A stretch of 64,000 nucleotides of DNA. It comes from Phycisphaerae bacterium (GTDB lineage Bacteria > Chloroflexota > Anaerolineae > 4572-78 > J111). The DNA is taken from the NCBI GenBank assembly GCA_028285035.1, contig JANQQF010000053.1:1-64000 (forward strand). Direction: 5' to 3'. Made by a program: the position numbers and the translations under genes. The notes below the pieces were generated by a model. The model made no database searches. It saw nothing but the letters and a program-made list of their open reading frames with translations, and was not told where the DNA came from. How positions within the stretch are numbered: position 1 is the stretch's first letter; every line of letters begins with the position of its first letter. Shown here in pieces: positions 42,472 through 51,091 of this stretch.

Positions 42472-44601
42472 CTAAAACTGCTCACCCTTCGCGGCCATGT
42501 GAAGCAATATTTGCGGAGGAGTAAATCGCTCGCCGTGTTTCGCTGTAAGCTCCTTGGCCTTTTCAACAAACGGGCCAACCCCATATGCATTGATAAATTG
42601 TAAGGTTCCGCCATGAAATGGGGCATATCCCCAGCCAAAAATACTTCCGATGTTGGCATCAGCCACCGAGCGTAATACACCTTCCTCCAAGCAGCGGACC
42701 GTCTCAATAGATTGAGCAAACATAATCCGATCAACCATTTCTTCCTGGCTCGATGGTTCTCGACCATCCATAAAAATGTTAGCCAGTTCAGGCCAGAGGT
42801 GCTTATCGCGGCCATCGTATTCATAGAATCCACCACCTCCAGCTCGTCCCGGTCGCCCCAGCTCAAGCATCTTATCCATGACGATCTCACCTGGATGCGC
42901 GTTATACACCTGCCCCTCCTGCGCAAGATCAGCCACCGCTTGATCACGTACGTGGGCACACAAGCTGAGCGTTACCTCGTCTAAAAGGGCTAAGGGGCCA
43001 ATGGGCATTCCCGCTTGCAAACCAGCCATCTCAATCGCTTGGGGATGATTGCCCTCAGCAAGGAGGGCCATCCCTTCATTGGTCCAGGTACCAAACACTC
43101 GGGAGGTGTAAAAGCCTCGGCTGTCGTTGACCACAATAGGGATCTTGCGGATAGCCAGCACATAGTCAAACGCTTTAGCCAGGGTCTCTTTATCCGTCTT
43201 TTCGCCCATAATAATTTCAACCAACTGCATCTTGTGAACGGGCGAGAAGAAGTGTAAGCCGATAAATTTTTCGGGACGACTACTGACTTGGGCCAGACCC
43301 GTAATCGGGAGGGTTGAGGTGTTTGAGGCGAATACGCCGGTGGAGTCCATTGCCGCCTCAGCCACGCCAGTGACTTTCGCCTTGAGATCACGGTTTTCAA
43401 AGACCGCCTCGATGATAAGATCACAGTCTTCGAGCTGATCGTAATCGTCTGTTGCGGTGATATTGGCCAGAATGCCATCCATCTTCTCTTGGGGCATCCG
43501 ACCCTGCTTGACCCGTTTAGCCATAATCGCCGCGATTTTTTCTTTGCCTTTGTCTGCATTTTCTTGGCTGGCATCTGTCATGATGACCTGCATCCCAGCC
43601 AAAGCGGAGACATAAGCAATGCCGTGCCCCATCATTCCCGCGCCCAAGACCCCCACCTTTTTGGTCGTTTGGGGCGGAATGTTTTGCGGTCGACTGGCCC
43701 CTTTCTTGATTTGATTGAGCTGGGTCCAGAAGGCGTTAATCATATTTGTGCTGACTTGGCCTGAGGCCAACTTGGCAAAATAGCGGGACTCGATCCGAGA
43801 GGCTGTCTCAAAATCAACCTGCGTTCCTTCGACCAAGGCCGCCATTATGGCGGGGGGAGCGGGATAATTCCCCTTGGTTTCTTTCCGTACCATCGCTGGT
43901 CCAACCGCCAACATCTGAGCGATTTTGGGATGTCTTGGATCGCCACCGGGGATTTTATAGTTTCGAACCGCATCCCAAGGGGCTTTGGCCTCTGGATTTT
44001 CTGCGATCCAAGTCCTGGCTTGCGCGAGCATATCATCTGCATCGCTCGCAATCGCGTGGATCATACCTGCCTCAAACGTTTGCTTGGGGGTATACTTTTT
44101 GTTCTGGGTCAGCCACTCCATCCCCGCTTCTAAGCCAATCAAACGGCCTGTTCGTACCACCCCACCCCCACCGGGCAGCAGCCCCAAGCCTACTTCAGGG
44201 AAGCCAAACTTAATTCGATTATCATCGATGGCAATCCGATAATGACAAGCCAAGGCTAACTCGAAGCCGCCGCCCAAAGCGGTGCCGTTGAGCGCGGCTA
44301 CAACAGGTTTACCTAGCGTTTCGATGCGTCGAATAAGTGCCTTGAAATATTGAGCGCCATCAAAATGCACCTTGGGATCATCGGAGTCGAATAAGACATC
44401 GATATCGGCTCCAGCCATAAACAACTTTTTTGCTGATGTCAAAATGACGCCAGTCAGTGAGTCGTCTGCCTCAAGCTTCATCAACACTTCTTCAAGAGCA
44501 TCAAAGAATTCCTGATTCAACACATTTGCCGATCTATTCGGCATGTCCATCGTTAAAGTGACGATTCCTTGGTCATCTCTGGTGTAGGTTATTGCGTTCA
44601 T
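42472..44601 (-). CDS. fadJ: Fatty-acid oxidation multifunctional protein (enoyl-CoA hydratase / 3-hydroxyacyl-CoA dehydrogenase)
   Basis: A 709-aa alpha-subunit-type beta-oxidation enzyme. The N-terminal crotonase domain (1 to about 250) has the oxyanion-hole block TALGGGFELALACHYRIA and FGFPEVGLGLLPGGGG with the catalytic Glu. The NAD-binding Rossmann site KKVGVLGAGMMGHGIAYVSA begins near residue 318. The dehydrogenase motif FIGLHFFSPVHKMQLVEI carries the catalytic His, and two C-terminal dehydrogenase repeats complete it. Together these hydrate trans-2-enoyl-CoA and oxidise the L-3-hydroxy product. It lies downstream of a thiolase and a CoA-transferase on the same strand, which gives a compact acyl-CoA oxidation set. 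Whether it is FadB- or FadJ-type cannot be decided here. Confidence 0.9.
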   Translation of the reverse strand: MNAITYTRDDQGIVTLTMDMPNRSANVLNQEFFDALEEVLMKLEADDSLTGVILTSAKKLFMAGADIDVLFDSDDPKVHFDGAQYFKALIRRIETLGKPVVAALNGTALGGGFELALACHYRIAIDDNRIKFGFPEVGLGLLPGGGGVVRTGRLIGLEAGMEWLTQNKKYTPKQTFEAGMIHAIASDADDMLAQARTWIAENPEAKAPWDAVRNYKIPGGDPRHPKIAQMLAVGPAMVRKETKGNYPAPPAIMAALVEGTQVDFETASRIESRYFAKLASGQVSTNMINAFWTQLNQIKKGASRPQNIPPQTTKKVGVLGAGMMGHGIAYVSALAGMQVIMTDASQENADKGKEKIAAIMAKRVKQGRMPQEKMDGILANITATDDYDQLEDCDLIIEAVFENRDLKAKVTGVAEAAMDSTGVFASNTSTLPITGLAQVSSRPEKFIGLHFFSPVHKMQLVEIIMGEKTDKETLAKAFDYVLAIRKIPIVVNDSRGFYTSRVFGTWTNEGMALLAEGNHPQAIEMAGLQAGMPIGPLALLDEVTLSLCAHVRDQAVADLAQEGQVYNAHPGEIVMDKMLELGRPGRAGGGGFYEYDGRDKHLWPELANIFMDGREPSSQEEMVDRIMFAQSIETVRCLEEGVLRSVADANIGSIFGWGYAPFHGGTLQFINAYGVGPFVEKAKELTAKHGERFTPPQILLHMAAKGEQF

Positions 44602-44616
44602 AGTACTCCAAATTCA

Positions 44617-44646
44617 TTTACGATTTCAGATTTACGATTTACGAAA
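44617..44646. repeat. Left flank of the TTTACGATTT repeat element
   Basis: TTTACGATTT occurs twice (TTTACGATTTCAGATTTACG and onward). It is the inverse complement of the flank at 44958-44986, so the two form terminal inverted repeats around a decayed four-helix-bundle gene. Confidence 0.6.
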
Positions 44647-44702
44647 TGTGAGTGAGAAGGTAAATCTTAATTATCGTAAAATTGAAATTTTTTATCTATT
44701 TC

Positions 44703-44959
44703 TTTCATTGTGTCTTATTAACAAAATCAGCCGTTGATTTGGCTCGACACGCTGCCTGATAATTGGCCCCAACTGAGGTAGCCGCTCGAATAATTTAACG
44801 CCCAATCACATCCCCAGCTTTACTCGGCGGCAATGAATTCACCATCTTAATTACCCAAAGTGCCACCTGCTTAGTTCATGTCTGAAACTCTAACTTATCC
44901 ATAATTTTCTCATTACAGGCCGCTTGTTTTCCAAAAGCAATCCGCCAACCGCCTTCATA
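44703..44959 (-). pseudogene. Decayed four-helix-bundle (S23/IVP, TIGR02436-type) gene
   Basis: One minus-strand frame reads YEGGWRIAFGKQAACNEKI, then MDKLEFQT, a TGA stop, TKQVALWVIKMVNSLPPSKA, GDVIGR, a TAA stop, then IIRAATSVGANYQAACRAKS and TADFVNKTQ before a final TGA. This matches the hallmark of the four-helix-bundle family found in 23S rRNA intervening sequences and as free-standing genes (LP...GDVIGRQLLRSATSVGANYRAACRA-type). The two internal stops, each one base from Trp and Gln codons, show loss of function. It is flanked on both sides by AAATCGTAAATC-type inverted repeats. Confidence 0.8.
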
Positions 44960-44986
44960 AATCGTAAATCATCAATCGTAAATCGC
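44958..44986. repeat. Right flank of the AAATCGTAAATC repeat element
   Basis: AAATCGTAAATCATCAATCG continues with TAAATCG up to the thiolase stop codon. It is the inverse of the flank at 44617-44646. Confidence 0.6.
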
Positions 44987-46197
44987 TAGATTCGCTCTAC
45001 AATCGTAGCAATACCCATTCCACCACCAACACAGAGGGTAACTAGGCCCGTCTCGCAATCAGAACGTTCCATCTCATCGAGAAGCGTGCCAAGAAGAATG
45101 GCCCCAGTTGCACCGAGCGGGTGCCCCATGGCGATGGACCCCCCATTGACATTGATGTTTTCCGCTGACTCCAGGCCCATCTCTCGCATGAAACGCATCA
45201 CGACGGAGGCAAAGGCTTCATTCACTTCATAGAGATCGATATCATTGACGTTCATTCTGGCCAGTTTTAGCGCTTTCTTACTGGCTGGGGCAGGGCCTGT
45301 GAGCATGATGGTTGGGTCTGTCCCCACCAAGGCCGCAGCGCGAATACGGGCGCGGGGTTTGAGTTCAAGCGCCTTGCCTTGCTCTTCGTTCCCAATCAGT
45401 ACCAAAGCCGCCCCATCAACGATCCCGGAAGAGTTACCTGCGGTATGAATGTGGTTAATCTTTTCTACGTGAGGATACTTCTGCTGGGCCACAAAATCAA
45501 AGCCATATTCGCCTTGCACATCAAACGCGGGTTTGAGCTGGCTCAGCCCTTCGAGGGTGGTGCCGGGGCGGATGTAGCTATCCTGCTCCAAAATCGGCAA
45601 GCCATTCATATCCTTAATCGGCACGACCGAGTGATCAAAACGGCCGTTATCGCGGGCATAACTGGCCCGTTGTTGGGAGCGTAGGGCGAACCTGTCTATA
45701 TCCTCGCGGCTAAAGCCTTCCAGCGTAGCAATCAAGTCAGCCCCGATGCCTTGGGGGACAAAGTAGGTGTCGTAGTTTGTCACCGGATCAAAAGCCCAAG
45801 CCCCACCGTCCGACATCATCGGGGAACGGGACATGCTCTCCACCCCGCCAGCGACGACCAAGCTCTCCCATCCCGAACGGACTTTCATTGCGCCCATGTT
45901 GACCGCCTCCAGCCCAGAGGCACAGAAGCGGTTGAGTTGTACCCCTGGCACATCCAAATCCCAGCCTGCCTTTTGGGCCGCGACTTTTGCGATGTCCGAG
46001 CCTTGATCGCCGACCGGTGAGACGCAGCCCAACACCACATCATCCACCTGAGATGTATCGAGATTGGTCCGCTCAACCAACTCATCCATCAAGGTCACCA
46101 CTAAATCAATCGGCTTGACTTCGTGTAGCTCACCTGATGCTTTACCTTTTGAGCGGGGCGTTCGAATCGTTTCATAAACGTATGCTTGTTGTTCCAT
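44986..46197 (-). CDS. fadA: Thiolase (acetyl-CoA C-acyltransferase)
   Basis: A 403-aa thiolase. I use the ATG at 46197 ([14 protein letters not shown]), preceded by AGGAAAG; an in-frame start 84 bp upstream lacks this and would add a non-conserved tail. Catalytic residues are all visible: the acyl-binding Cys in [19 protein letters not shown], the His in [19 protein letters not shown], and the second Cys in [15 protein letters not shown]. It would cleave 3-ketoacyl-CoA to acetyl-CoA plus a shortened acyl-CoA, completing the reactions of the FadJ-like gene downstream. A decayed mobile element sits between the two genes, so they may no longer be tightly co-transcribed. Confidence 0.9.
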   Translation of the reverse strand: MEQQAYVYETIRTPRSKGKASGELHEVKPIDLVVTLMDELVERTNLDTSQVDDVVLGCVSPVGDQGSDIAKVAAQKAGWDLDVPGVQLNRFCASGLEAVNMGAMKVRSGWESLVVAGGVESMSRSPMMSDGGAWAFDPVTNYDTYFVPQGIGADLIATLEGFSREDIDRFALRSQQRASYARDNGRFDHSVVPIKDMNGLPILEQDSYIRPGTTLEGLSQLKPAFDVQGEYGFDFVAQQKYPHVEKINHIHTAGNSSGIVDGAALVLIGNEEQGKALELKPRARIRAAALVGTDPTIMLTGPAPASKKALKLARMNVNDIDLYEVNEAFASVVMRFMREMGLESAENINVNGGSIAMGHPLGATGAILLGTLLDEMERSDCETGLVTLCVGGGMGIATIVERI

Positions 46198-46372
46198 TGT
46201 CTTTCCTTTCTGTACGTCCGGTAATTGGCAATGAGTAAATAGTAAATAGTGATTGTTTGGAGATATCCAAATAATTGACATATAAAGAATTTGCCCCCTC
46301 TCCCTCTGGGAGAGGGCTGGGGTGAGGGCTATATATCGATTAATTATTCAAGCTTCAATAAATCACTGTATT

Positions 46373-47572
46373 TTACGTACTGACCACAACCCCCGCCTCC
46401 TTTAGCTGGGCAATCTCTGATTCACTAAACCCCAACTCAGCGAGCACCTCATCCGTGTGTGCGCCGAGTTGACTGCCGATGTGATGGTAGGTCGGTGTGT
46501 GATTTGTTAATTTGATCGGGCTTCCAACCTGCTGTTGGGTAGAGCCGTCGGGGCGAGGCACCTCAACCACCATTTGTCGGGCTTGGGTGTGTGGATGGTC
46601 AAGGGCCTGATGGGTGGTGAGGACCGGTTCGACACAAGCATCATAGTTCGCAAAGATTTCGGTCCATTCTGCCAGTGTCTTGGTCCGAATCGTTTTACGA
46701 ATTTCATCTTTGAAGGATTGCTGATGGGCAATATCAAAATTAGCACCAAGTTTGATCAAATCTTCACGTTCGATAGCGGTGCAGAATTGGGTCCAGAATT
46801 TGGGTTCTAGCGAGCCAACTGATAAAAGTTGATCATCCTTGGTGTCATATAAATCGTAGAATGAGCCGCCATTTAAGATTAACCCCTCCGGCTCTGGGGT
46901 TTCATCCCCAACAATCACACTGGATGCGGCCATCGCATTCCAGGCCAGCGAGCCATCGTGCATCGAAATATCGACGTGTCCGCCCTCCCCCGTCGTGCTT
47001 CGGCGGATCACAGCGGCCAGCAGCCCGATGACCAAATGCAAACTGCCACCCCCGATGTCAGCCACCTGAGTGGGCAAAGGCGGCGGTGCCTCGCCGTCCT
47101 TCCGCCCATAGTGAGCCAACATCCCCGATAGGGCCAGGTAGTTGAGATCGTGACCAGCTCGGTCTCGGTAGGGGCCATCTTGCCCGTAGCCCGTTAGTGA
47201 GCAGAAAATGAGACGCGGACAAATCGCCTTGAGTGTTTCATACCCCACACCCAAGCGATCCATCACGCCGGGCCGAGATTGCTCTACGACGATATCATAC
47301 CCTTGTTCGGCGATCAGCTTTTTGACAATGTCCGCAGACCCTGGGGCCTTCAAATTCAAGCCTAAACTCCGCTTGCTCCGATTGAGCAAACCGTGCCCGG
47401 CTGAAATTCCATCTTGATCAAAGGGCGGAAACAGACGGGTCAATTCAGGCCGACCTGGTGCCTCAATTTTCAGAACCTCCGCGCCCAAATCAGCCAGCAT
47501 CATCGTGGCATAGGGGCCGGGGAGCAAGGTTGAAAAGTCTAAAATTTTGAGATTAGTTAAGGGGGCTGTCAT
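46373..47572 (-). CDS. CaiB/BaiF family (class III) CoA-transferase or alpha-methylacyl-CoA racemase
   Basis: A 399-aa family III CoA-transferase-fold protein. The N-terminus (KILDFSTLLPGPYATMMLAD, LGAEVLKIEAPGRPELTR) is characteristic. RSKRSLGLNLKAPG and YRDRAGHDLNYLALSGMLAH follow, the latter with the Asp used as the catalytic carboxylate in the family. The C-terminal half has the swapped-domain features GGHVDISMHDGSLAW and VEVPRPDG. Members either move CoA between acids or racemise 2-methylacyl-CoA. The neighbouring thiolase and FadJ-like genes point to acyl-CoA breakdown, possibly of branched chains. The 175-bp gap before the thiolase contains no gene. Confidence 0.85.
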   Translation of the reverse strand: MTAPLTNLKILDFSTLLPGPYATMMLADLGAEVLKIEAPGRPELTRLFPPFDQDGISAGHGLLNRSKRSLGLNLKAPGSADIVKKLIAEQGYDIVVEQSRPGVMDRLGVGYETLKAICPRLIFCSLTGYGQDGPYRDRAGHDLNYLALSGMLAHYGRKDGEAPPPLPTQVADIGGGSLHLVIGLLAAVIRRSTTGEGGHVDISMHDGSLAWNAMAASSVIVGDETPEPEGLILNGGSFYDLYDTKDDQLLSVGSLEPKFWTQFCTAIEREDLIKLGANFDIAHQQSFKDEIRKTIRTKTLAEWTEIFANYDACVEPVLTTHQALDHPHTQARQMVVEVPRPDGSTQQQVGSPIKLTNHTPTYHHIGSQLGAHTDEVLAELGFSESEIAQLKEAGVVVST

Positions 47573-47577
47573 GGTGG

Positions 47578-47609
47578 ATTTACGATTTTGGATTTTAGAT
47601 TTACGATTT
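47578..47609. repeat. Solo TTTACGATTT repeat
   Basis: GATTTACGATTTTGGATTTT runs on with AGATTTACGATTTGG, directly before the start codon of the CoA-transferase. Same repeat family as 44617, 44958 and 62909, here without any associated gene. Confidence 0.55.
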
Positions 47610-47786
47610 GGGCCGCTCTAAAATTCCACAGATCGCCGATGATCTCCTTCGTCGTTTTGATGAGGATTCGTAAATAATGGTTGACCTATATTGTAATTTC
47701 GGTCGGCAATTCGGCCAACTTGAGGGGGGAGTTTTGGGAGTTTGTGATCATATGCCTAAAGGCAGCGGTTCTCGGCAATAACTAAG

Positions 47787-48383
47787 CTACACGCTTTCGC
47801 CAGATGACCGAAGTAAACAGAGCTTCATCCAGACCATTCCGCCAAACGCACTGATTAAGGCAGAGATCAAGGTGCCCATTACACCATAAACCAGCAAAGC
47901 TCCAAAAATGCGTCCACTCAGGGCGAGGGTATTGTGGTCTAACATCATTCCCCATAATGCGACTGTCTCTGACCCAAAATTAGCCGCAAAGCTTTGCCCA
48001 AAATTAACCAGCAAATAGCCTCCAGCTGCTAAAATCATTGTCGCGATGGCTAGCATTGTGCTGGCCCAAAAGCCAGTGATCCAGGCGACCTCGCCTGCTT
48101 TTTGAGTGCAGGTCAGCTGATGTTTGACCCAGTGAACGGCAAGCAGGCCTGTTGTTAGCCAAATTAGGATAAGGGGCGCGACTAAGGCGCTTGAAATAAA
48201 TGTTGGCAGGGGTAAAAAACTCACCGCCAGTAATAAACATTGGCTTAAGCCCCCCAAGAGAGCTCTCATAAAGATAGGGATCACTAACCCAGACCAAGTT
48301 TGGGCCGAGTATTGAGTTTCCGTACGTTTTGATATGAATGGATCAAATTGGGTTGTAGTATAGCGTTGCGTTGTTACCGCCAT
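47787..48383 (-). CDS. Integral membrane protein of unknown function
   Basis: A 198-aa protein with about five hydrophobic segments, roughly residues 30-58 (VIPIFMRALLGGLSQCLLLA), 63-83 (LVAPLILIWLTTGLLAV), 99-125 (WITGFWASTMLAIATMILAA), 155-175 and 175-195 (GVMGTLISALISAFGGMVWM). The topology recalls Yip1-like five-helix proteins, but no family motif is clear. The N-terminal ~25 residues are polar. It is separated from the flanking genes by 200 bp on either side and seems to be a single-gene unit. Confidence 0.7.
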   Translation of the reverse strand: MAVTTQRYTTTQFDPFISKRTETQYSAQTWSGLVIPIFMRALLGGLSQCLLLAVSFLPLPTFISSALVAPLILIWLTTGLLAVHWVKHQLTCTQKAGEVAWITGFWASTMLAIATMILAAGGYLLVNFGQSFAANFGSETVALWGMMLDHNTLALSGRIFGALLVYGVMGTLISALISAFGGMVWMKLCLLRSSGESV

Positions 48384-48534
48384 GATAAAATTCCTTCATT
48401 ATGGTAAGACTAGCGTTTTAGCTAGGTCGGATTACATTACCACTCCAGTTTAACAGGATTAAATCCGTTTGTCTGTCGTAAAATTTGGACAATTTTGGGG
48501 CAATTTAGTCATGACATTTGAGCAATTTTGAAAA

Positions 48535-48574
48535 TAAGAACGGGATGTCCAGATGGATGGACATCCCGTTCTTA
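48535..48574 (-). terminator. Intrinsic terminator of the VOC gene
   Basis: TAAGAACGGGATGTCCA pairs perfectly over 17 bp with TGGACATCCCGTTCTTA around a 6-nt loop. On the minus strand it lies about 20 bp after the VOC stop codon and is followed by TTTTC. Confidence 0.85.
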
Positions 48575-48594
48575 CATCAATCAACTGCCTATTG

Positions 48595-49185
48595 CTACTC
48601 CATTCTATACGGATTTTTCGGCTCTCGATTTTCCGACAACGATCTTGTCGTACGTTGCGTTAAAATCTCAATGGCATCGGTCAGATGCTCATCCGTGATA
48701 TTGTACGCATCTTCGGCCACGCGGAGCTTGTGGGCTTCGAGCAATACTTCGGCGTGGGTGACACCAACGGGCGGCTCAAATTTGTAGGAGGCCAGTTCGA
48801 TCAATTGCCCCAAGGGATCGCGGAAATATATAGAGTCCATAAAGCCGCGATCTTTGTTGCCACTGTGATGAATCCCCCACTCATCCAAACGCTTGGCGAC
48901 TTGGGTATACGTCGCTCGTGAGACATTGAAGGCGATGTGATGCACATTACCGATCCCTTCGGGATTTGGGGTTTTGTTGGGTGAGTTATTCTCATTTGTA
49001 AAGACCGTGATCAATCGACCATCGCCTGGATCGAAATACAAGTGGTTTTGCTCTGGAACATCCAGGTTTGGTTGCTCAAAAATGAAGGGCATTCCCAATA
49101 CACCTTCCCAAAAATCAATAGATGTTTGCCGATCAGCCCCGACCAAGGTGATGTGATGAACGCCTTGTGTTTGTATCTTTTTCAT
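48595..49185 (-). CDS. VOC family (glyoxalase/dioxygenase-fold) protein
   Basis: A 196-aa vicinal-oxygen-chelate protein. It shows the two beta-alpha-beta-beta-beta modules and the usual metal ligands: His in GVHHITLVGADRQ, His in GNVHHIAFNVS and Glu in DPLGQLIELASYKFEPP. The last ~45 residues (EVLLEAHKLRVAEDAYNIT) extend beyond the core fold and appear helical. It may be a glyoxalase or an extradiol-type dioxygenase; the sequence does not decide. It has its own terminator. A decayed copy of its C-terminal half lies at 42,052-42,358, so this gene or a close relative was duplicated in the past. Confidence 0.8.
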   Translation of the reverse strand: MKKIQTQGVHHITLVGADRQTSIDFWEGVLGMPFIFEQPNLDVPEQNHLYFDPGDGRLITVFTNENNSPNKTPNPEGIGNVHHIAFNVSRATYTQVAKRLDEWGIHHSGNKDRGFMDSIYFRDPLGQLIELASYKFEPPVGVTHAEVLLEAHKLRVAEDAYNITDEHLTDAIEILTQRTTRSLSENREPKNPYRME

Positions 49186-49249
49186 AATAACCTCGCTTTG
49201 GTTAGCTACATATAGTAATTGGTAATTTTAATTTTTTGACGATCTGCCC

Positions 49250-50239
49250 TTAGAGTTTAAGGGCAGATGTATGAATGACCATATCATCTTCGAGAGATCG
49301 TTGTGGGGCGATGCCCTTCTCTTGTAATGCTCCGTGATAGGCCTGCACTGCCTCCTCTGGACTGATATTCTCATCAGCCACTTCTCGAAGAATGGCAACA
49401 AACGCTAAAGGATCTTCTGTCACCTTGATGCGTCGACCAAACAAGGCCACCCGAGCACCATACTTTTTCGCTTTAGCCACCAACTGAAAGGTGTCATGGA
49501 TTGTGCTTGGTGAGCCGCCTAAAACGCCCACAGTCGCTGAGGTGTAGGCTACCAAATCCTCAAGGGCTTGTGGGCCGTTGTAAGCGACCTTAAGAAATTC
49601 TGGCCGTGATGCTTGGGTAATGCCTGCTAGCATTCGAGCAATACTGTCATTGACAAACTTCGGAATATCCTCTGCTGCCAGATTGACGGGAGCATTTGGA
49701 TTAAAGACCTCAACAAAGTATCGAAAATTTTGCCGGATTGCCTCTAGCCGAAAGGCTTTGAACTGTTCAAGGGACAGTAAATCGGTGTCGAGATCGTTAT
49801 TGAAGGTCATCGAATATAGCCCCAGATTGACATCTGGTCTCCGACCCAGTTGGGGCAAAAACGTCCCATATTGCGCTTCAGTAATGGTTGTTGTGGCAAA
49901 TGGGCGCGACGGCTGGCTGATGTAATTCGCGCTGTAAACGTGCCAAACATCCGTCGTATCGTTGACCCGAATGGCTGGTGTCACGGGCGCCTTATGAAAA
50001 AGCCGTTTTTCGCGCGCCAACACATCCATCGTTGAGGTTGAGGCCAACACAATATCCAGCTTGGCCTGTTTAACCAGAGCCGCCAACTCCTCCTGAAACG
50101 CTCGGAGAGATGGGTGTGTATCGACAATCGCTCGTCCCCCCGATCCCATATCTGGATCGGCGGCGTAACAAAGAATGAACGCCCTGCTATCGGGGTTTGT
50201 TCGAATATCATTCAACTTCGCATCCATTGTTTTCTGCAC
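49250..50239 (-). CDS. Class I aldolase-like (DeoC/LacD/FbaB TIM-barrel) protein
   Basis: A 329-aa protein. The GTG at 50239 lies seven bases after GGAG; an ATG four codons later is less well placed. FLKVAYNGPQALEDLVAY near residue 220 fits the Schiff-base lysine strand of class I aldolases, and the following VGVLGGSP, GARVALFGRRI and AYHGALQEKGI blocks match the final barrel strands of the LacD/FbaB group. The N-terminal half is poorly matched to any enzyme I know, so the substrate is open. Its neighbours are detoxification and catabolic genes, but it is not tightly linked to them. A ~76-bp MITE-like repeat lies just upstream. Confidence 0.55.
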   Translation of the reverse strand: MQKTMDAKLNDIRTNPDSRAFILCYAADPDMGSGGRAIVDTHPSLRAFQEELAALVKQAKLDIVLASTSTMDVLAREKRLFHKAPVTPAIRVNDTTDVWHVYSANYISQPSRPFATTTITEAQYGTFLPQLGRRPDVNLGLYSMTFNNDLDTDLLSLEQFKAFRLEAIRQNFRYFVEVFNPNAPVNLAAEDIPKFVNDSIARMLAGITQASRPEFLKVAYNGPQALEDLVAYTSATVGVLGGSPSTIHDTFQLVAKAKKYGARVALFGRRIKVTEDPLAFVAILREVADENISPEEAVQAYHGALQEKGIAPQRSLEDDMVIHTSALKL

Positions 50240-50273
50240 AGAAAATCTCCTGATGGTATTTAGCTGTTTGTTT

Positions 50274-50349
50274 TAGGAGTTACGCACTTAGGCGCTCGGA
50301 TCAATGCTCTGCGTCACACCAGCTATCTCGCAGAACTTCATAACTCCTA
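50274..50349. repeat. 76-bp MITE-like element with TAGGAGTTACG ends
   Basis: TAGGAGTTA at 50274 and TAACTCCTA ending at 50349 form perfect inverted ends of a small element without coding capacity. A second element of the same size and ends lies at 59934-60008. Confidence 0.5.
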
Positions 50350-50422
50350 TGTTTGTATATATTCGAAATATTAACCCAAATGGTTCATTCTCAAAAAACT
50401 AGTCGATACACACCTCTTTACA

Positions 50423-51079
50423 TTACGCTACGACCGCCTCAATAATTTTTCGGGCGTGAATGATTTCATCCTCGATGATGGTGTGCCCCATATTTGGATA
50501 GATTTTTTCATTGACATCTGCCCCCATTTTTTCAAAAACAACAGCGCTTTCATTGACTCGCTCTTTGGGGATGTGGAAATCGACATCACTACAACCCAAG
50601 AATACAGGCGTCCCATCTAAGGAACCTTCATAATCACGCGGTGTGCCAGGTGGTCCAATTAGGCCACCACTGAAAGCTATCACCCCTCCATATCGCTGCG
50701 GATTCCGAGCGGCGAATTCGGAGGCGAGACAAGCACCTTGAGAAAATCCCCCAATCACGATCTTTTGATATGGAATATTAGCCTTGGTAATTAACTCTAG
50801 GGCACTGCCCACCATAGCCAACGCTGAGTCAAGATTAGGCTGATTTTGCTCCATTGGGGCCAAAAAACTGTAGGGATACCACGTACTTTGGGCCGCTTGC
50901 GGGGCCAGATAGGCGAAGCCGGGTGCCCCAATGTGCTCAACCAAAGTTAAAATGTCCTGGGCACTTGCTCCGCGTCCGTGCACCAGCATCATCGCTGCTT
51001 TAGCAGTTTCTAGCGGCTCGCCTGCGGTTAAAATTGGCTGGCCACCGTGTGGGCCAGTGGCATTATTTTTTAAGCTCAT
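50423..51079 (-). CDS. Alpha/beta-hydrolase, phospholipase/carboxylesterase family (MhqD-like)
   Basis: A 218-aa serine hydrolase. The oxyanion region MMLVHGRGASAQDILTLVEH, the nucleophile elbow IGGFSQGACLASEFA (GFSQG), the Asp in FLGCSDVDFHIP and the His in IYPNMGHTIIEDE complete a catalytic triad. It matches the small esterase family that includes MhqD of Bacillus. The gene begins 13 bp after the stop of a ring-cleaving dioxygenase gene (MhqO-like), the same pairing seen in quinone-resistance operons. It probably hydrolyses a product of ring cleavage or thiol adducts (inference). It is likely controlled through the operators at 52145-52216. Confidence 0.85.
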   Translation of the reverse strand: MSLKNNATGPHGGQPILTAGEPLETAKAAMMLVHGRGASAQDILTLVEHIGAPGFAYLAPQAAQSTWYPYSFLAPMEQNQPNLDSALAMVGSALELITKANIPYQKIVIGGFSQGACLASEFAARNPQRYGGVIAFSGGLIGPPGTPRDYEGSLDGTPVFLGCSDVDFHIPKERVNESAVVFEKMGADVNEKIYPNMGHTIIEDEIIHARKIIEAVVA

Positions 51080-51091
51080 AACGATGTCCTC

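Noticed and set aside
42447..42959. Second minus-strand gene inside the fadJ region
   Set aside because: It is a shadow frame of the FadJ-like gene with Arg/Leu/Trp-rich composition and no family features.
49242..49268. Terminator of the aldolase-like gene (ATCTGCCCTTA hairpin)
   Set aside because: The stem includes the gene's own stop codon and is followed by A residues on the transcript, not U.
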